From the NCBI GenBank assembly GCA_018296165.2, contig JACKQL020000021.1, positions 1 through 64,000 on the forward strand: a DNA stretch of 64,000 nt. The letters are read 5' to 3'. Of this stretch, positions 46,939-56,330 are shown in pieces (positions within the stretch are counted from its first letter, which is position 1; each line of letters begins with the position of its first letter). The stretch comes from Termitomyces sp. T153 (lineage: Eukaryota > Basidiomycota > Agaricomycetes > Agaricales > Lyophyllaceae). The position numbers were made by a program, and so were the translations under genes. The notes beneath the pieces were generated by a model. That model was not told where the DNA came from and did not search any database. It saw only the letters and a list, made by a program, of their open reading frames with translations.

Positions 46939-46942
46939 ACGG

Positions 46943-47879
46943 AAGGAGGGGGCCCCTTCCAGGCAGGAGAAAGGGAAATGGAGGGCATCCCCTTCACCCG
47001 AGGCAGGTCCCAGTAAGCGGGCGTGGGGCGAGCAGGCGATGGGGGGCCCCCCTGGTTCCGCGGTGTATTCCCCTACATCCGGAGTTCCCGTTGAGCAGTC
47101 CGTGGATAGGTCGTGGTCAGTTGTGGAGGCCTATCTGCGGCATCGGGTAGAGGGCTTGGAACGGTTGTTGGTCGCACGCGAGGAGGAGATTCAGGGGGTA
47201 CAGGAGGAGAGGGACGGGGCTCGATGGGAGTTGGACGGGGTTCGGAGGGAACGGGACCTGGCATGGAAAGACAAGGACATCGCCGTCGGGACTGCCACGG
47301 AGCGATTATCTTGTCTGCAGGAGTTGGAGGTGCGGACGGTGCATTTGCAGGCGCAGGCAGAGGCGGAGGTGGTGATGCAGCAGGCAGGAGGCTCAGGGGT
47401 GCGGGAGACCCAGCAGGGTTCCAGCGCTGGGGAAGTCTGGGCGGCGGCGGAGAGGGCGCGGCGGCGGGAGGAGTGGCTTGCCAACGAGGTGGCCTCGGGC
47501 CGGCGAGGAGTGCTTCATGAGTGGTTTCCCCGCTTTCTTCTCCTAAGCGCTGATTTGGGGTTCCACAGACTGGGCCTGGGAGCATTGCATCCTTCTCGAC
47601 GGAGCGTTGGCAGCGCTGGGGTCCATCCATGATGGGTTGGCGAGGATGCCTGGGGACCTTCCGCCAGAGTTGGGTCAAGGGGTTACGCAGATGGGGCATC
47701 TGTTGGCAGGGCATCGGCGGAGGGCGACGGCAGACCCCGGGGCATGGTGGGAGATAGCGACGGACGTGGGGGAACCGCTCCCCGGGCAACCCGAGGTTCT
47801 GGCGGCGGTAGTGGCACAGTTGGAGGTGTTCATGGTGGGAAGGGTAGCGGGGTTAGGGTCGGAGGAGGAGGGAGAGTGA
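46943..47879 (+). pseudogene. Antisense accessory gene, 3' part: coiled coil and conserved C-terminal domain
   Basis: From the ACGG junction the frame runs through a basic stretch (ASPSPEAGPSKRAW), then VEQSVDRSWSVVEAYLRHRV and a long Glu/Arg-rich coiled coil (about 47100-47380), to ANEVASGRRGVLHEW near 47525. A frame change, either a short intron I cannot phase or an indel, leads to WAWEHCILLDGALAALGSIH, LARMPGDLPPELGQ and DPGAWWEIATDVGEPLPGQP, ending at the stop after 47879. The C-terminal block is the part still visible in gypsy-A copies 1 and 2. The order leader, Zn cluster, coiled coil, C-domain suggests a dimeric nucleic-acid-binding protein; that is inference. Confidence 0.6.
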
Positions 47880-48109
47880 GGGGAATTCAGACCCCGTCGT
47901 TGACTTGTTCCCTGCCCCTTTCTTGTTTGAGTATATACCTGTACACTGCTTGTTCCTATACAGTCTTTGGTCCTTCTGCTGGGTGTGGGGAGTTTCAGAT
48001 AGAGCGAGGAGAGGAGTAAGTGGAAACATGTAGGAGAGTATTGGTGGGAGTTGAATCCCTGGTGAACCCAGAGGCAGGGGTTACGCCCACTACTGCCATC
48101 TGTGTTGGG

Positions 48110-51100
48110 TCAGTCCCAGGAGTTCCGGGGCTTGGCGGGATTCCATCGGTGGAAGTCCTGGAGTTTGTCGGGGGCTCTGTCGAGGTTCTTTCGGGGTTCC
48201 CACATATTGTCCTCAGGTCTGTAGCCCTTCCAGCAGACCAAGTACTGGAGTCGGCCACGAACTACCTGGGAGTCGAGGATCTTGTCGACCTCATAGTGAT
48301 ACTTGTCCTTGACTTCGACGGAGGGCGGTCGGCTGGGGTGTTGGCCGGGGAAGGGGTCTGGAGTGTGCCTTTCAAGGAGTTGAACGTGGAACACAGGGTG
48401 GAGGCCCTTCAGGCCCGGAGGCAGGTCGAGCTTGTAAGCGTGGGTGGAGACCTTCCAGAGGATCTTGAATGGGCCGAGGCGTTTGTGGTCAAGTTTGATA
48501 GAAGGCCTCCGGGTCTTAAGATTTTGTCGGTCAAGCCAGACCAAGGTGCCGGGAGGCCAGTCGGGGGTTGGCTGGCGACGGGCGTCGGCGTGCTTGGAGT
48601 AGGCTTGGTTGGCGGTGTCGATCTCGTCCCGGAGGAATTGGTGGAGGGATCGGAGGTCCTCGGCGACTTCGTGGGCAATGTGGGAGGGGATGTCCTTGAG
48701 GGACAGCGTGAGTCGGGGATTGTAGCCCTTGTTGGCGTAAAAGGGGGAAACTCTGGTGGCGGAGTGAGGTGTGTTGTTGTAGGTGAATTCGGCGAGGGGA
48801 AGCTCCGCGCGCCAGTCGTTCTGTAAATAGTTAACGTAGAGGCGAAGATACTGTTCTAATGTCTGGTTTACGCGCTCGGTTTGCCCGTCGGTTTCCAGGT
48901 GGTAGGCGGTAGAGAGGCTGGTTTTGATCTCAAGCGCCTTGCACAGCGATTGCCAGAAATGAGATACGAATAGGGGTCCACGGTCGGAGACGATGTCGTC
49001 GGGAAGTCCGTGTTTGGAGAATACGTGTTCTAGAAATAGTTTGGCAAAATCCAGGGCAGTGTCAGTGGTGTGGCAGGGAATAAAGAGGGCTTGCTTGGTA
49101 AGGCGGCAGATGACGATGAGGATTGCGTCGAAACCTTCGGAGTCGGGGAGTTCGACGATATGATCCATCGATATTGAAGACCAGGGGCGGCGACTGACGG
49201 GGAGGGGTTTCAGTAATCCGTGGGGGCGATGGCGGGGGACTTTGGCCCGTAGGCAGGGTTCGCAGGCCCTCACGTATTGCGTGACGTCCTTCTTCATTCC
49301 TGGCCAAAAATAAGTCCGGGAGATGAGTTGAAGGGTCTTACGAATTCCTGGGTGCCCCCGGAGTTTGTGATCGTGGTGCTGCCGGAGTATGTCGAGGCGA
49401 ATGGACTTGTGGTCCGGGGCGTAGATTCGTCCACTCCGGAGCAGCAGGCGGTGGTCCGGGGATAGCGAAAAGGGGTTGTCTACGCTCGACTCGTCGGGGT
49501 TGTTGCGGGGGTCGTGCTGGTTGAAGAAGGGGTCCGGGGGTGAATTCCTGATTTGCTGGAGGATTCCTTCTTCGTTTAAAATCAGCACGGCATGTAGATG
49601 TTCAGGTGGGATTACCACTCGATGGTTGAATGCATTTCGTTCGGTTTCGAACGATTTCTTCGGATACACGTCGGGTCTTCGAGTGAGGGCGTCGGGCTTT
49701 GCGCCGAGTCGCCCGGGGCGGTAGTGAATGGTAAAATCGTACTCCGAAAGGGTTTCGGACCATCGAGCCTGGCGGCGGCTGAGCTGTTTTGTGGTCGTGA
49801 AATATTGCAGGTTGTTGTGATCGGAGTAGACTTGGATGCGGTGCGGGGACCCCTCGAGGTAGGCCCGCCACTGACGGAAGGCTTCGACGATCGCGAGGAG
49901 TTCCTTGTCGTAAATGTCGTAGTTGAGTTCCGCTGGGATCATTGATCGGGTGTAGAAGGCGACGGGGCGGAGATCCTTGCCCTCCGAGTTTGACTGGGAG
50001 AGTATCCCGGCGATAGCGTAGTCGGAGGCGTCACATTCGAGCACGATCGGTAGGGAGGGGTCGAAATGGCGGAGGACCGGAGCGGAGGTGAAGGCCTTCT
50101 TCAGGAGGAGGAATACGCTCTGGCACTTGCTGTCCCAATCCCAAGGGGTGTCCTTCCTTGTGAGCCGGTTGAGGGGCTTGGTAATTCCGGAGTAGTTGTC
50201 GATGAAGCGGCGATAGAAGTTAGCAAACCCCAAGAATGACTGTACCTCCTTGACGTTCCGCGGGGAGGGCCAGTTGAGTATCGCGTCGACCTTGGCGGGG
50301 TCCATGCGCACACCGTCGGGGGTGACGATGACCCCGAGATATTCGACTTCCGCTGTGTGGAATGAGCACTTTTCGGGTTTAGCATGAAGGTGATACTCTC
50401 GGAGTCGTTCCAGGACACGGCGGACGTGCTCCGAATGCTCCGCCGGCAAATTCGAGTAGATCAGGATATCGTCCAAATATACGATGACAAAGACGTCGTT
50501 CATGTCGTGGAAGATGTCGTTCATGAAGTACTGGAAGGTGGCGGGGGAGTTAGTCATTCCGAAGGGCATTACGAGATACTCAAAGAGGCCGTAGCGGGTG
50601 CGAAAGGCAGTCTTCCATTCATGCCCCGGGGCGATCCGGACGTTGTTGTAGCCGGAACAAAGGTCGATTTTCGTGTAAATCTTGGCGCTGCAAAGGCGAT
50701 CAACAAGGTCTCCGATTAAGGGGAGGGGGTACCGGTTCTTCTTGGTGACTTTGTTGAGTCCCCGATAATCCACACAGAGTCGGAGGGATCCGTCTTTTTT
50801 CTTGGCGAACAGAACCGGAGCGCCAGCCGCGGAGATCGAGGGACGTATGAAACCTTTGCCGAGCATGTCGTCGAGGTATTCCTTCAGGGCCCGGAGCTCG
50901 ATTTCGGACATGTTGTAGATCTTGCCAAACGGGGGTGAGGTGCCTTCTTCAAGGTCGATCTGGTGGTCGTAGGAGCGGTGCGGAGGGAGTTCCTTGGCAC
51001 TTCCTTCAGAGAACACGTCAGCAAACTTATGATACTCCGGGGGAACTACTTCGGATAGGATCTGTTCCTCCGTCTTCTTTTCTGGCGTGGTAGTCCCTGC

Positions 51101-52186
51101 GCGGAGGTATTCCTCCAGTAGGGCCGGCATGACTTGCAACTGGAAGGCGGGGGTGCCTTCTTGTAGGAGGCGCGCGAAGGGGACGGCGCCGATGATTTTA
51201 ATGTCGAGGTTTCCGGAGTCGACGGGGTTGGGTCCCGTAGGTGTAGCAGTCGGATCCGGGGTGGCGTCGGGGTCCGGGATAGGCTGGAAGCGGAGGTGGA
51301 TGGCGGCTGCTAAGCTTGCTTCGGGGCTGGGGAATTGCATGGTAAGGTTCTTCCAGTTGATGTCGGGGTTGACGTCTCGCAGCCACGGGAGTCCGAGCAC
51401 GATCGGGGTCGACGGGGGTAGTTGGGTAACGAGGAGTCGGGCCTGGAACTGCAGGTCGTTATCGAGGGTGAGGGTGTTGTCGTGGTACTGCGTGATTCTT
51501 GTCGTGGCGGGGCTCCCATCGAAGAGTTGGAGCTCGAGGGGTTTGTCGAGGTCGTTGCGTCGGAGGTCGAGTTGGTTGCTGACGAAGACACCGGAGGCGC
51601 CGCTGTCTACGAGGGCGGGAAGTTCCTTGAGCGAGCCGCCAAGTCGGACATAGATGACGAACGATCGCGCAGACCTAGAGCGAAGTTGCGGCGGGGTCCG
51701 GGGTTGGTTGATCGTGGCCTCGGAGCTCTCGGAGGGGGGTGGGACATGGAAGGGTACCAGTCCGGAATCGGCGGGGTTGTCCCGGTCGAGGCGTAGGGTG
51801 AGACTGGGCCAATCGACGCGGGGATTGGTGGAGCGGAGCCATGAGAACCCTAAGACGACGGGGGCGGAGGGGTGTAATTTTGTGACGAGTAGCCGGAGTT
51901 CTTGCTGTTGTCCGTCGGCGAAGGTCAGGGTCGTTTCTAGGCAATGAGTGATGTCTCCCGCTGGGGTAGAGTCTCCGTCAAAGAGTTTGAGGGGGATCGG
52001 GGCGGGGAGACGGCGGAGGGGTTGTGGGGCAAGCGCTGCCAGGGATTCGTCAACAAAGTTATCGGTGGCACCGCTGTCGACTAGTGTGGGGACGGGCTTG
52101 TCGGTGAAAGGGAGAGTGGTGCGGAGGAGGAGGTTTGTGGAGGAGTGGGAGGGGAGGTGTGCTGGGGGGTTGTCCGGGGCGAGCAT
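48110..52186 (-). CDS. pol: Pol polyprotein: two proteases, RT, RNase H, integrase, chromodomain
   Basis: One open frame of 1358 codons. Domains by residue: protease 1 around 32-115 (DSG at 37-39, ending VVLGFSWLR); protease 2 around 188-270 (DSG at 194-196, ending IVLGLPWLR); RT about 400-590 with YLDD at 570-573; RNase H from about 712 ([12 protein letters not shown]); integrase zinc domain ([15 protein letters not shown]) near 900-950 and core ([29 protein letters not shown]) to about 1130; chromodomain ([20 protein letters not shown]) in the last 80 residues. It supplies protein processing, cDNA synthesis and integration, with the chromodomain steering insertion to marked chromatin. The frame lies -1 to gag and overlaps it upstream of the first ATG. 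All key catalytic residues seen are present. Confidence 0.96.
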   Translation of the reverse strand: MLAPDNPPAHLPSHSSTNLLLRTTLPFTDKPVPTLVDSGATDNFVDESLAALAPQPLRRLPAPIPLKLFDGDSTPAGDITHCLETTLTFADGQQQELRLLVTKLHPSAPVVLGFSWLRSTNPRVDWPSLTLRLDRDNPADSGLVPFHVPPPSESSEATINQPRTPPQLRSRSARSFVIYVRLGGSLKELPALVDSGASGVFVSNQLDLRRNDLDKPLELQLFDGSPATTRITQYHDNTLTLDNDLQFQARLLVTQLPPSTPIVLGLPWLRDVNPDINWKNLTMQFPSPEASLAAAIHLRFQPIPDPDATPDPTATPTGPNPVDSGNLDIKIIGAVPFARLLQEGTPAFQLQVMPALLEEYLRAGTTTPEKKTEEQILSEVVPPEYHKFADVFSEGSAKELPPHRSYDHQIDLEEGTSPPFGKIYNMSEIELRALKEYLDDMLGKGFIRPSISAAGAPVLFAKKKDGSLRLCVDYRGLNKVTKKNRYPLPLIGDLVDRLCSAKIYTKIDLCSGYNNVRIAPGHEWKTAFRTRYGLFEYLVMPFGMTNSPATFQYFMNDIFHDMNDVFVIVYLDDILIYSNLPAEHSEHVRRVLERLREYHLHAKPEKCSFHTAEVEYLGVIVTPDGVRMDPAKVDAILNWPSPRNVKEVQSFLGFANFYRRFIDNYSGITKPLNRLTRKDTPWDWDSKCQSVFLLLKKAFTSAPVLRHFDPSLPIVLECDASDYAIAGILSQSNSEGKDLRPVAFYTRSMIPAELNYDIYDKELLAIVEAFRQWRAYLEGSPHRIQVYSDHNNLQYFTTTKQLSRRQARWSETLSEYDFTIHYRPGRLGAKPDALTRRPDVYPKKSFETERNAFNHRVVIPPEHLHAVLILNEEGILQQIRNSPPDPFFNQHDPRNNPDESSVDNPFSLSPDHRLLLRSGRIYAPDHKSIRLDILRQHHDHKLRGHPGIRKTLQLISRTYFWPGMKKDVTQYVRACEPCLRAKVPRHRPHGLLKPLPVSRRPWSSISMDHIVELPDSEGFDAILIVICRLTKQALFIPCHTTDTALDFAKLFLEHVFSKHGLPDDIVSDRGPLFVSHFWQSLCKALEIKTSLSTAYHLETDGQTERVNQTLEQYLRLYVNYLQNDWRAELPLAEFTYNNTPHSATRVSPFYANKGYNPRLTLSLKDIPSHIAHEVAEDLRSLHQFLRDEIDTANQAYSKHADARRQPTPDWPPGTLVWLDRQNLKTRRPSIKLDHKRLGPFKILWKVSTHAYKLDLPPGLKGLHPVFHVQLLERHTPDPFPGQHPSRPPSVEVKDKYHYEVDKILDSQVVRGRLQYLVCWKGYRPEDNMWEPRKNLDRAPDKLQDFHRWNPAKPRNSWD

Positions 52187-52260
52187 CGTTGCGCGGAGAA
52201 GTGTGGCTGGGGCGGAGAAGACGTCGGGATGTGGTCTGCGGTCTAGTGCGTCTTCCAGAC

Positions 52261-54774
52261 CTAAACCGCCGACTCGTTTTCCGTGAACTGGTAGTTACAG
52301 TCTTCTCCGTCGATCGTCCACACGGCGCGTCCCATCACCTGTCGTTTAGGGCAATTGCGAATAAAATGTCCCTGCTCACCACATAGGATGCACGCGCCCT
52401 CCTTCCGTCGTTTCTCCTGCGTTTCTTCCGGCACGTCAATCCACTGACTGTCCTGGATCCTGTTTGCGCATAGGGCTTCCTGATCGTCGGCGGGGTCCGG
52501 GATGTCGTCGCGGTCGTCGGGATTGGTATCCGGAGGTACTGGGGTGTCGTGGAGGTCGGCGGCGTTGAGCTGGGCGGGTGGTCGCTGTCCCGGGGGCCGA
52601 TTTGTGTTGGGGACTCCTCGGCCCGGGGGGAAGCGGGGTGCGGGGTTAGCAGGGCTAGCGGGGATGGAGGGTCGGATGCCATTGGTTGCTCCGGTCTGCC
52701 AGTTGGTGTTACCGGAAGTATTCCACGAGGTCCGGGGCGCCGTGTTTTCGCTGCGATCTTCCCAATAACGTTGGTCGACCTGGGTAACGAGCGCCTTGTA
52801 CCCGTCGTAGGTGGTTTGTTTGGGTGCGAGGCGAAGGACGTCCTTGATCCGTTGGGGCAGGGCACGACGGAGGGCGAACCGGAGGGCGTTGTAATTCCAG
52901 CCGGTCTCGTAGGCCTCTCGTTCGAACCGTACGATGAAGGTCGTGAAGCGTTCGTTGTCGCGCATTCGGAGGTTGAAGAGATTTTCCTCCGCCTCTGCTA
53001 CGGTGTCAAAGACGCCAAACTTACTCGAGAACTCTTGAGTGAAAGCGAGCCAATGGGAGAGTACGGGATTGTTTGGGTCGAACCGGAGTAGCGCGGTGTA
53101 GTGGTCGAAAGCGATGCCCTGTAAGTATGATGCGGCGAAGGCTACTCGTGAGCTCTCAAGCTGAAAAGTGATGGGCTTAGCTTGAAACATAGTTAAGCAC
53201 TGGGTCAGGAAGATTCGCCACTTCCGGGGGTCGTGGCCGGTGAAGGGTTCGGGCTTCTGGATGTCAAGCTTTCCTTCCCAGGCCAGTGCGTCGCGGGTGT
53301 CGTCCTGCAAATTTTGAGTTCGGGGTGGGGGTCCGGCGTTGTAGTAGTAGTAGTAGTTGTTTCCGTTTCCGCGCTGGGGGGGGAAGTTGTCCATCGCCAG
53401 GCCCCATCCTCCTGGGGGTCCGCCATTGGGTGGTCCCCCACCGGGGTTTTGACCTACACTACCCGGGGCGGGTCCTGGGGCCCATCGAGGGGGAGAGGGT
53501 CCTCCGGGATTCGGGGGTCCGAAATAGTTGATGTCGTTGGGGGGGTTAGGCATCGGGGCGGGCGGGGGACGAAAGGGGTTGGCGGACAGAGGGGGTCGGG
53601 GCGCCCCGGGGCCCAGGGGCTGTCGCGGGGGGACTGGGGCGTTGGGACGGGGCGGAGGGGCGTTGCTACGAGGGGCGCGGAGGTCGAAATGGGGGGGTCG
53701 GTCTCGTTGGGGCCCGTTGCGCGGGGGGTGTTCGTCGACGGGGTTGCCCGGCTCGTCGATATAGGAGAGGGTCCGGTTGTCGTCGTCGACGCGTAGGGAC
53801 GGTCGTTGGGAGCGGATTTCGGGGATGGCGGGTTGATCCCAGGTTTGGAAGGTGCTGGGCACTGAGCTGGCCCGGGGCCGGGCGGAGAGGGCCAGGGTGT
53901 GGGCGGCGGGTTGGTCGAACAGCCCCCCCGCGGGGTTGAGATTCCTCAAGATGCTGGAGGCCGCGTTGAGTTCTTCCTGCTGGCGGGGAACGGAAGATGG
54001 GGCTTTGTTTCGTGTCCCGACGGGTTCCTCGCGTTGCACGTGGAAGGAGCGGGCGGGGTCCAGGGGGTCTTCGAAGGGGCGGGGGTTCGGGCTAGTGTGG
54101 ATTTCTTCGACCAAGGCGCGGAGCTCGTTCCGTAAGTTCTCGTCGAGGCCCAGGGTGCCTTGCGTATTCTCCGGGAGGTTCCCTTGCAGGTAGCGTTCGT
54201 GGAAGTCGAGGAGTCGGTCCGCCCAGACCTCCGGGGTTGCGGAGGTGTCGGGGTAGCCTAGGCTGGTAAGGAAGGTGCGGGTACGCCTTGCGAATTCCGC
54301 AGGGGACAGGCGAAGGAAGCGGAGGACTTCGTCGCGTTGCTGGGCGTAGGCTTCGATCCTCTGCTGCCTGGGGGAAGGAGGGGTTTGAACGGCGAATGGT
54401 GGGCGGGGTGGGGAATAGTTATCCGTAGCTTCCGGAGGGGCTGGGGCTGCAGCGGGGATTGGATACGCATAATAATGGGCGGGGGGAAGGTAGGCGGGGT
54501 TGGGGGGTGCTGCGGAGTATCCTCCGGGGTTGATACGGGGGTTGTTGCCATCGGCGTGGAATGCGGGAGGGCGGCGCCAGCCCGGGGGTATTCCCTGGCT
54601 GATGGAGGGGGCATAGAACGCCTGGTTGGGGTCAGGGGTCCAGTGACGGGGCACGTATTGGTCCACAAAGGGACCCGGGTAGAATGGGGCGTAGGAATTT
54701 TCCAGTATGGGCCGGCCGTAGGCATCAGTTGGGTAACCAACGGGGTTGTATGCGGGGTTAAACGCAGACATCAA
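52261..54774 (-). CDS. gag: Gag polyprotein (capsid and zinc-knuckle nucleocapsid)
   Basis: 837 codons from an ATG 16 bp downstream of the priming site. A long Pro/Asn/Gly-rich N-terminal half (to about residue 490) precedes the capsid domain ([36 protein letters not shown], about 500-690), then a linker and one CX2CX4HX4C knuckle ([14 protein letters not shown]) close to the C-terminus. Gag packages element RNA in cytoplasmic particles. It ends at a TAG at 52261; pol continues in the -1 frame, but I see no canonical slippery heptamer, so the expression strategy is open. It is unusually long because of the proline-rich half. Confidence 0.95.
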   Translation of the reverse strand: MMSAFNPAYNPVGYPTDAYGRPILENSYAPFYPGPFVDQYVPRHWTPDPNQAFYAPSISQGIPPGWRRPPAFHADGNNPRINPGGYSAAPPNPAYLPPAHYYAYPIPAAAPAPPEATDNYSPPRPPFAVQTPPSPRQQRIEAYAQQRDEVLRFLRLSPAEFARRTRTFLTSLGYPDTSATPEVWADRLLDFHERYLQGNLPENTQGTLGLDENLRNELRALVEEIHTSPNPRPFEDPLDPARSFHVQREEPVGTRNKAPSSVPRQQEELNAASSILRNLNPAGGLFDQPAAHTLALSARPRASSVPSTFQTWDQPAIPEIRSQRPSLRVDDDNRTLSYIDEPGNPVDEHPPRNGPQRDRPPHFDLRAPRSNAPPPRPNAPVPPRQPLGPGAPRPPLSANPFRPPPAPMPNPPNDINYFGPPNPGGPSPPRWAPGPAPGSVGQNPGGGPPNGGPPGGWGLAMDNFPPQRGNGNNYYYYYNAGPPPRTQNLQDDTRDALAWEGKLDIQKPEPFTGHDPRKWRIFLTQCLTMFQAKPITFQLESSRVAFAASYLQGIAFDHYTALLRFDPNNPVLSHWLAFTQEFSSKFGVFDTVAEAEENLFNLRMRDNERFTTFIVRFEREAYETGWNYNALRFALRRALPQRIKDVLRLAPKQTTYDGYKALVTQVDQRYWEDRSENTAPRTSWNTSGNTNWQTGATNGIRPSIPASPANPAPRFPPGRGVPNTNRPPGQRPPAQLNAADLHDTPVPPDTNPDDRDDIPDPADDQEALCANRIQDSQWIDVPEETQEKRRKEGACILCGEQGHFIRNCPKRQVMGRAVWTIDGEDCNYQFTENESAV

Positions 54775-54790
54775 GAACGGGGTAAGGGGG

Positions 54791-54803
54791 AGTCTTGATA
54801 TTA
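54791..54803 (-). promoter_or_regulatory. Self-priming primer binding site (Tf1 type)
   Basis: Directly inside the 5' LTR the element strand reads TAATATCAAGACT. This is perfectly complementary over 13 bases to AGTCTTGATATTA in the element-sense LTR (complement of 55357-55369), placed about 25 bp after a TATATAA box, where the RNA should begin. In Tf1 the folded 5' end of the mRNA, not a tRNA, primes reverse transcription. No tRNA-like TGG primer site is present. Confidence 0.8.
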
Positions 54804-55804
54804 TGTCAGGTTCCGCTGACGATGGGGGCTCAGTACACTGGCGAGTCCTTACTAGGCGGACGCGATGTCCTGCGCTTATAACCAGGCATCCAGAGTTGGA
54901 GCGGAGGTGGGGAAAGCTTGCAAGGGGCCCCTAGGGAGAGCGGCCCGAGTAAGTCCTGAGTGATTCGGAGGGGTCTAAGACTGGAGGTACTGGTCGTTGA
55001 CCCAGGGCAGGTGTCACGGCTAGTTAGTGGGTGCACAAGTAGATTGCGGGGTAGGCAGAGGCTTCTCGGCTGATGGGGGGCGGGGTTGGAGCTGGACAGG
55101 GGATTACCGGGGCTTGGTGGGTTCCGGGGCCGAGCGGGTAGCGAGGTCCAGAGTTGTCGTTAAGAATGTTCAGGTCGTGGCGCGTGCACAGAGTTCATTA
55201 CTAACATAGGGAGCAAGGGGACTTCAGAGGAACAAAGGAAATATATACAGTTGAGACGAGATGGAGACGAGACAAGACTGAGAAAAGATAGATTCAAAGC
55301 CTAGAAACAGAAATAGAGACAAGACGAGAGACAAAACATAGGAAACCGGTAAAATGTAATATCAAGACTAAAGTTCGAGGAGTTCTTCTATGACTTATAT
55401 ACCGACTACTGGGTGCCTCTGAGGGCGGCGGATATGATGGTGGGGGTCGACGGAGCTGTGCTGAGTCGACGGGTGTCAGGTACAATCCAAGGTCGGGCTG
55501 CAGCGGTATTCTGATGGGATCAGTTGGGGGCGCGGCTGCTCCAGGGACGTTGTGACACTCTGGGACGGGTTGGGTAAACTAGGGTAGGGGGTTGGGGACA
55601 TATGACGTGGCCAGGAACGGTGGGGGAAGGTTTCAAGGGGGTGTTGATGGCTACAGAGAGGGAGTTGCCGTTGGGGTTTGCCAGAGAAGCGTCGGAGTTG
55701 TCCAGTGTGGGCGTCGAAAGTGTGGGTGGGGTTCCGGGGAGTTAGGCAGGAATTCGGGAGGGGTTGGGAGCAGTGTCTAGGGAGCTAGGGAGCGGGTTGT
55801 GACA
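54804..55804 (-). repeat. 5' LTR of gypsy-A copy 4
   Basis: 1001 bp, TGTCAGG...TTGTGACA as written on the + strand; for the element it is the promoter-bearing LTR. It differs from its partner mostly by transitions at CpG. Confidence 0.97.
55357..55401 (-). promoter_or_regulatory. LTR core promoter and inferred RNA start
   Basis: On the element strand a TATATAA box (complement of 55395-55401) is followed 25 bases later by AGTCTTGATATTA (complement of 55357-55369), a good distance for initiation. The same pair is present in the other LTR (start motif complement of 44442-44454) and, mutated, in the decayed LTRs at 6390-7415 and 16668-17687. Confidence 0.7.
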
Positions 55805-55840
55805 GCGACGACTTTGGACAAGCTATGCTCTGTGCCAAAG

Positions 55841-55862
55841 GCACGGGCCTGTAGCTCTTGCT
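55841..55862. repeat. Short hairpin shared by both flanks of the intact element
   Basis: TGTGCCAAAGGCACGGGCCT followed by GTAGCTCTTGCT. GTGCC/GGCAC can pair around AAA. The left flank near 43303-43330 has the related TGTGCATTTGGCACAGG, then CTGTAGCTCTTGCT. Each precedes a block of the 59-bp repeats. Confidence 0.45.
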
Positions 55863-55863
55863 T

Positions 55864-56155
55864 CATCCCAGACCCAACCTCACTTCATTTGGTTAGGTCT
55901 TTGTATTTCTAACTCAGTGCTTCATCCCAGACCCAACCTCACTTTGTTTGGTTAGGTCTTTGTATTTCTAACTCAGTGCTTCATCCCAGACCCAACCTCA
56001 CTTTGTTTGGTTAGGTCCTTGTATTTCTAACTCAATGCTAAGTCCCAGACCCAACCTCACTTTGTTCAGTTAGGTCCTTGTATTTCTAACTCAATGCTTC
56101 ATCCCAGACCCAACCTCACTTTGTTCGGTTAGGTCTTTGTATTTTGTTGACCACA
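55864..56155. repeat. Minisatellite, about five 59-bp units
   Basis: Five units starting near 55864, 55923, 55982, 56041 and 56100 share CCCAGACCCAACCTCACTTT, then GGTTAGGTC, CTTGTATTTCTAACTCA. Units differ at a few bases, and spacing is constant except for the last. There are no spacers, so this is not CRISPR. Diverged units lie at 43330-43490. 56156-56330 holds nothing recognised. Confidence 0.9.
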
Positions 56156-56330
56156 TGTTGCTTTTCTCTTACCATTCAATACACTGAGATTTCATCTTCA
56201 AACCAATCATGTATCTATATTACATTATTAACAAAATACTACAATGTCCACTGGTATATATTAGAGATGCTGAAAATTATAAAAGTTAGTACTAACCAAC
56301 CAATTATTTAAACTGTCACACTTACATTTG

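Larger units (their letters stand above)
43889..55804 (-). mobile_element. Nearly intact Ty3/gypsy chromovirus, gypsy-A copy 4
   Basis: Length 11,916 bp. It has identical-length LTRs (43889-44889 and 54804-55804, 1001 bp each, TGTCA...TGACA) and is flanked on both sides by GCGAC (43884-43888 and 55805-55809). It contains PPT, self-priming site, gag, pol and, on the opposite strand, an accessory gene between pol and the 3' LTR. CpG is abundant here and almost absent outside, so the element arrived after the surroundings decayed or has decayed for less time. With open gag and pol it could still be mobilisable. Confidence 0.97.

Noticed and set aside
47521..47568. 48-bp candidate intron in the antisense gene (GTGGTTT...CCACAG)
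   Set aside because: Splicing it does not join the coiled-coil frame to the WAWEHCILLDG frame, so phase is wrong; an indel is as likely.
47073..47789. 238-codon Pro-rich minus frame in the accessory region
   Set aside because: Could be an extra sense ORF of the element, but the + strand has the coiled coil and C-terminal block that are also seen in copy 1; the minus frame is low-complexity Pro/Arg.
48020..48826. 268-codon + strand open frame
   Set aside because: It is the antisense reading of the pol C-terminus (chromodomain and integrase end). High GC leaves few stops; no start context or motif.
52255..52290. Canonical -1 slippery site at the gag/pol overlap
   Set aside because: The overlap reads GCG GTT TAG; no X-XXY-YYZ heptamer is present, so no frameshift signal is annotated.
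52549..53796. Long + strand frames (180 and 187 codons)
   Set aside because: Antisense shadows of gag; Gly/Val-rich composition mirrors the proline-rich gag codons.
55864..56155. Regular 59-bp repeats, considered as CRISPR
   Set aside because: Direct tandem units without unique spacers, in a eukaryotic context, with no cas-like genes.
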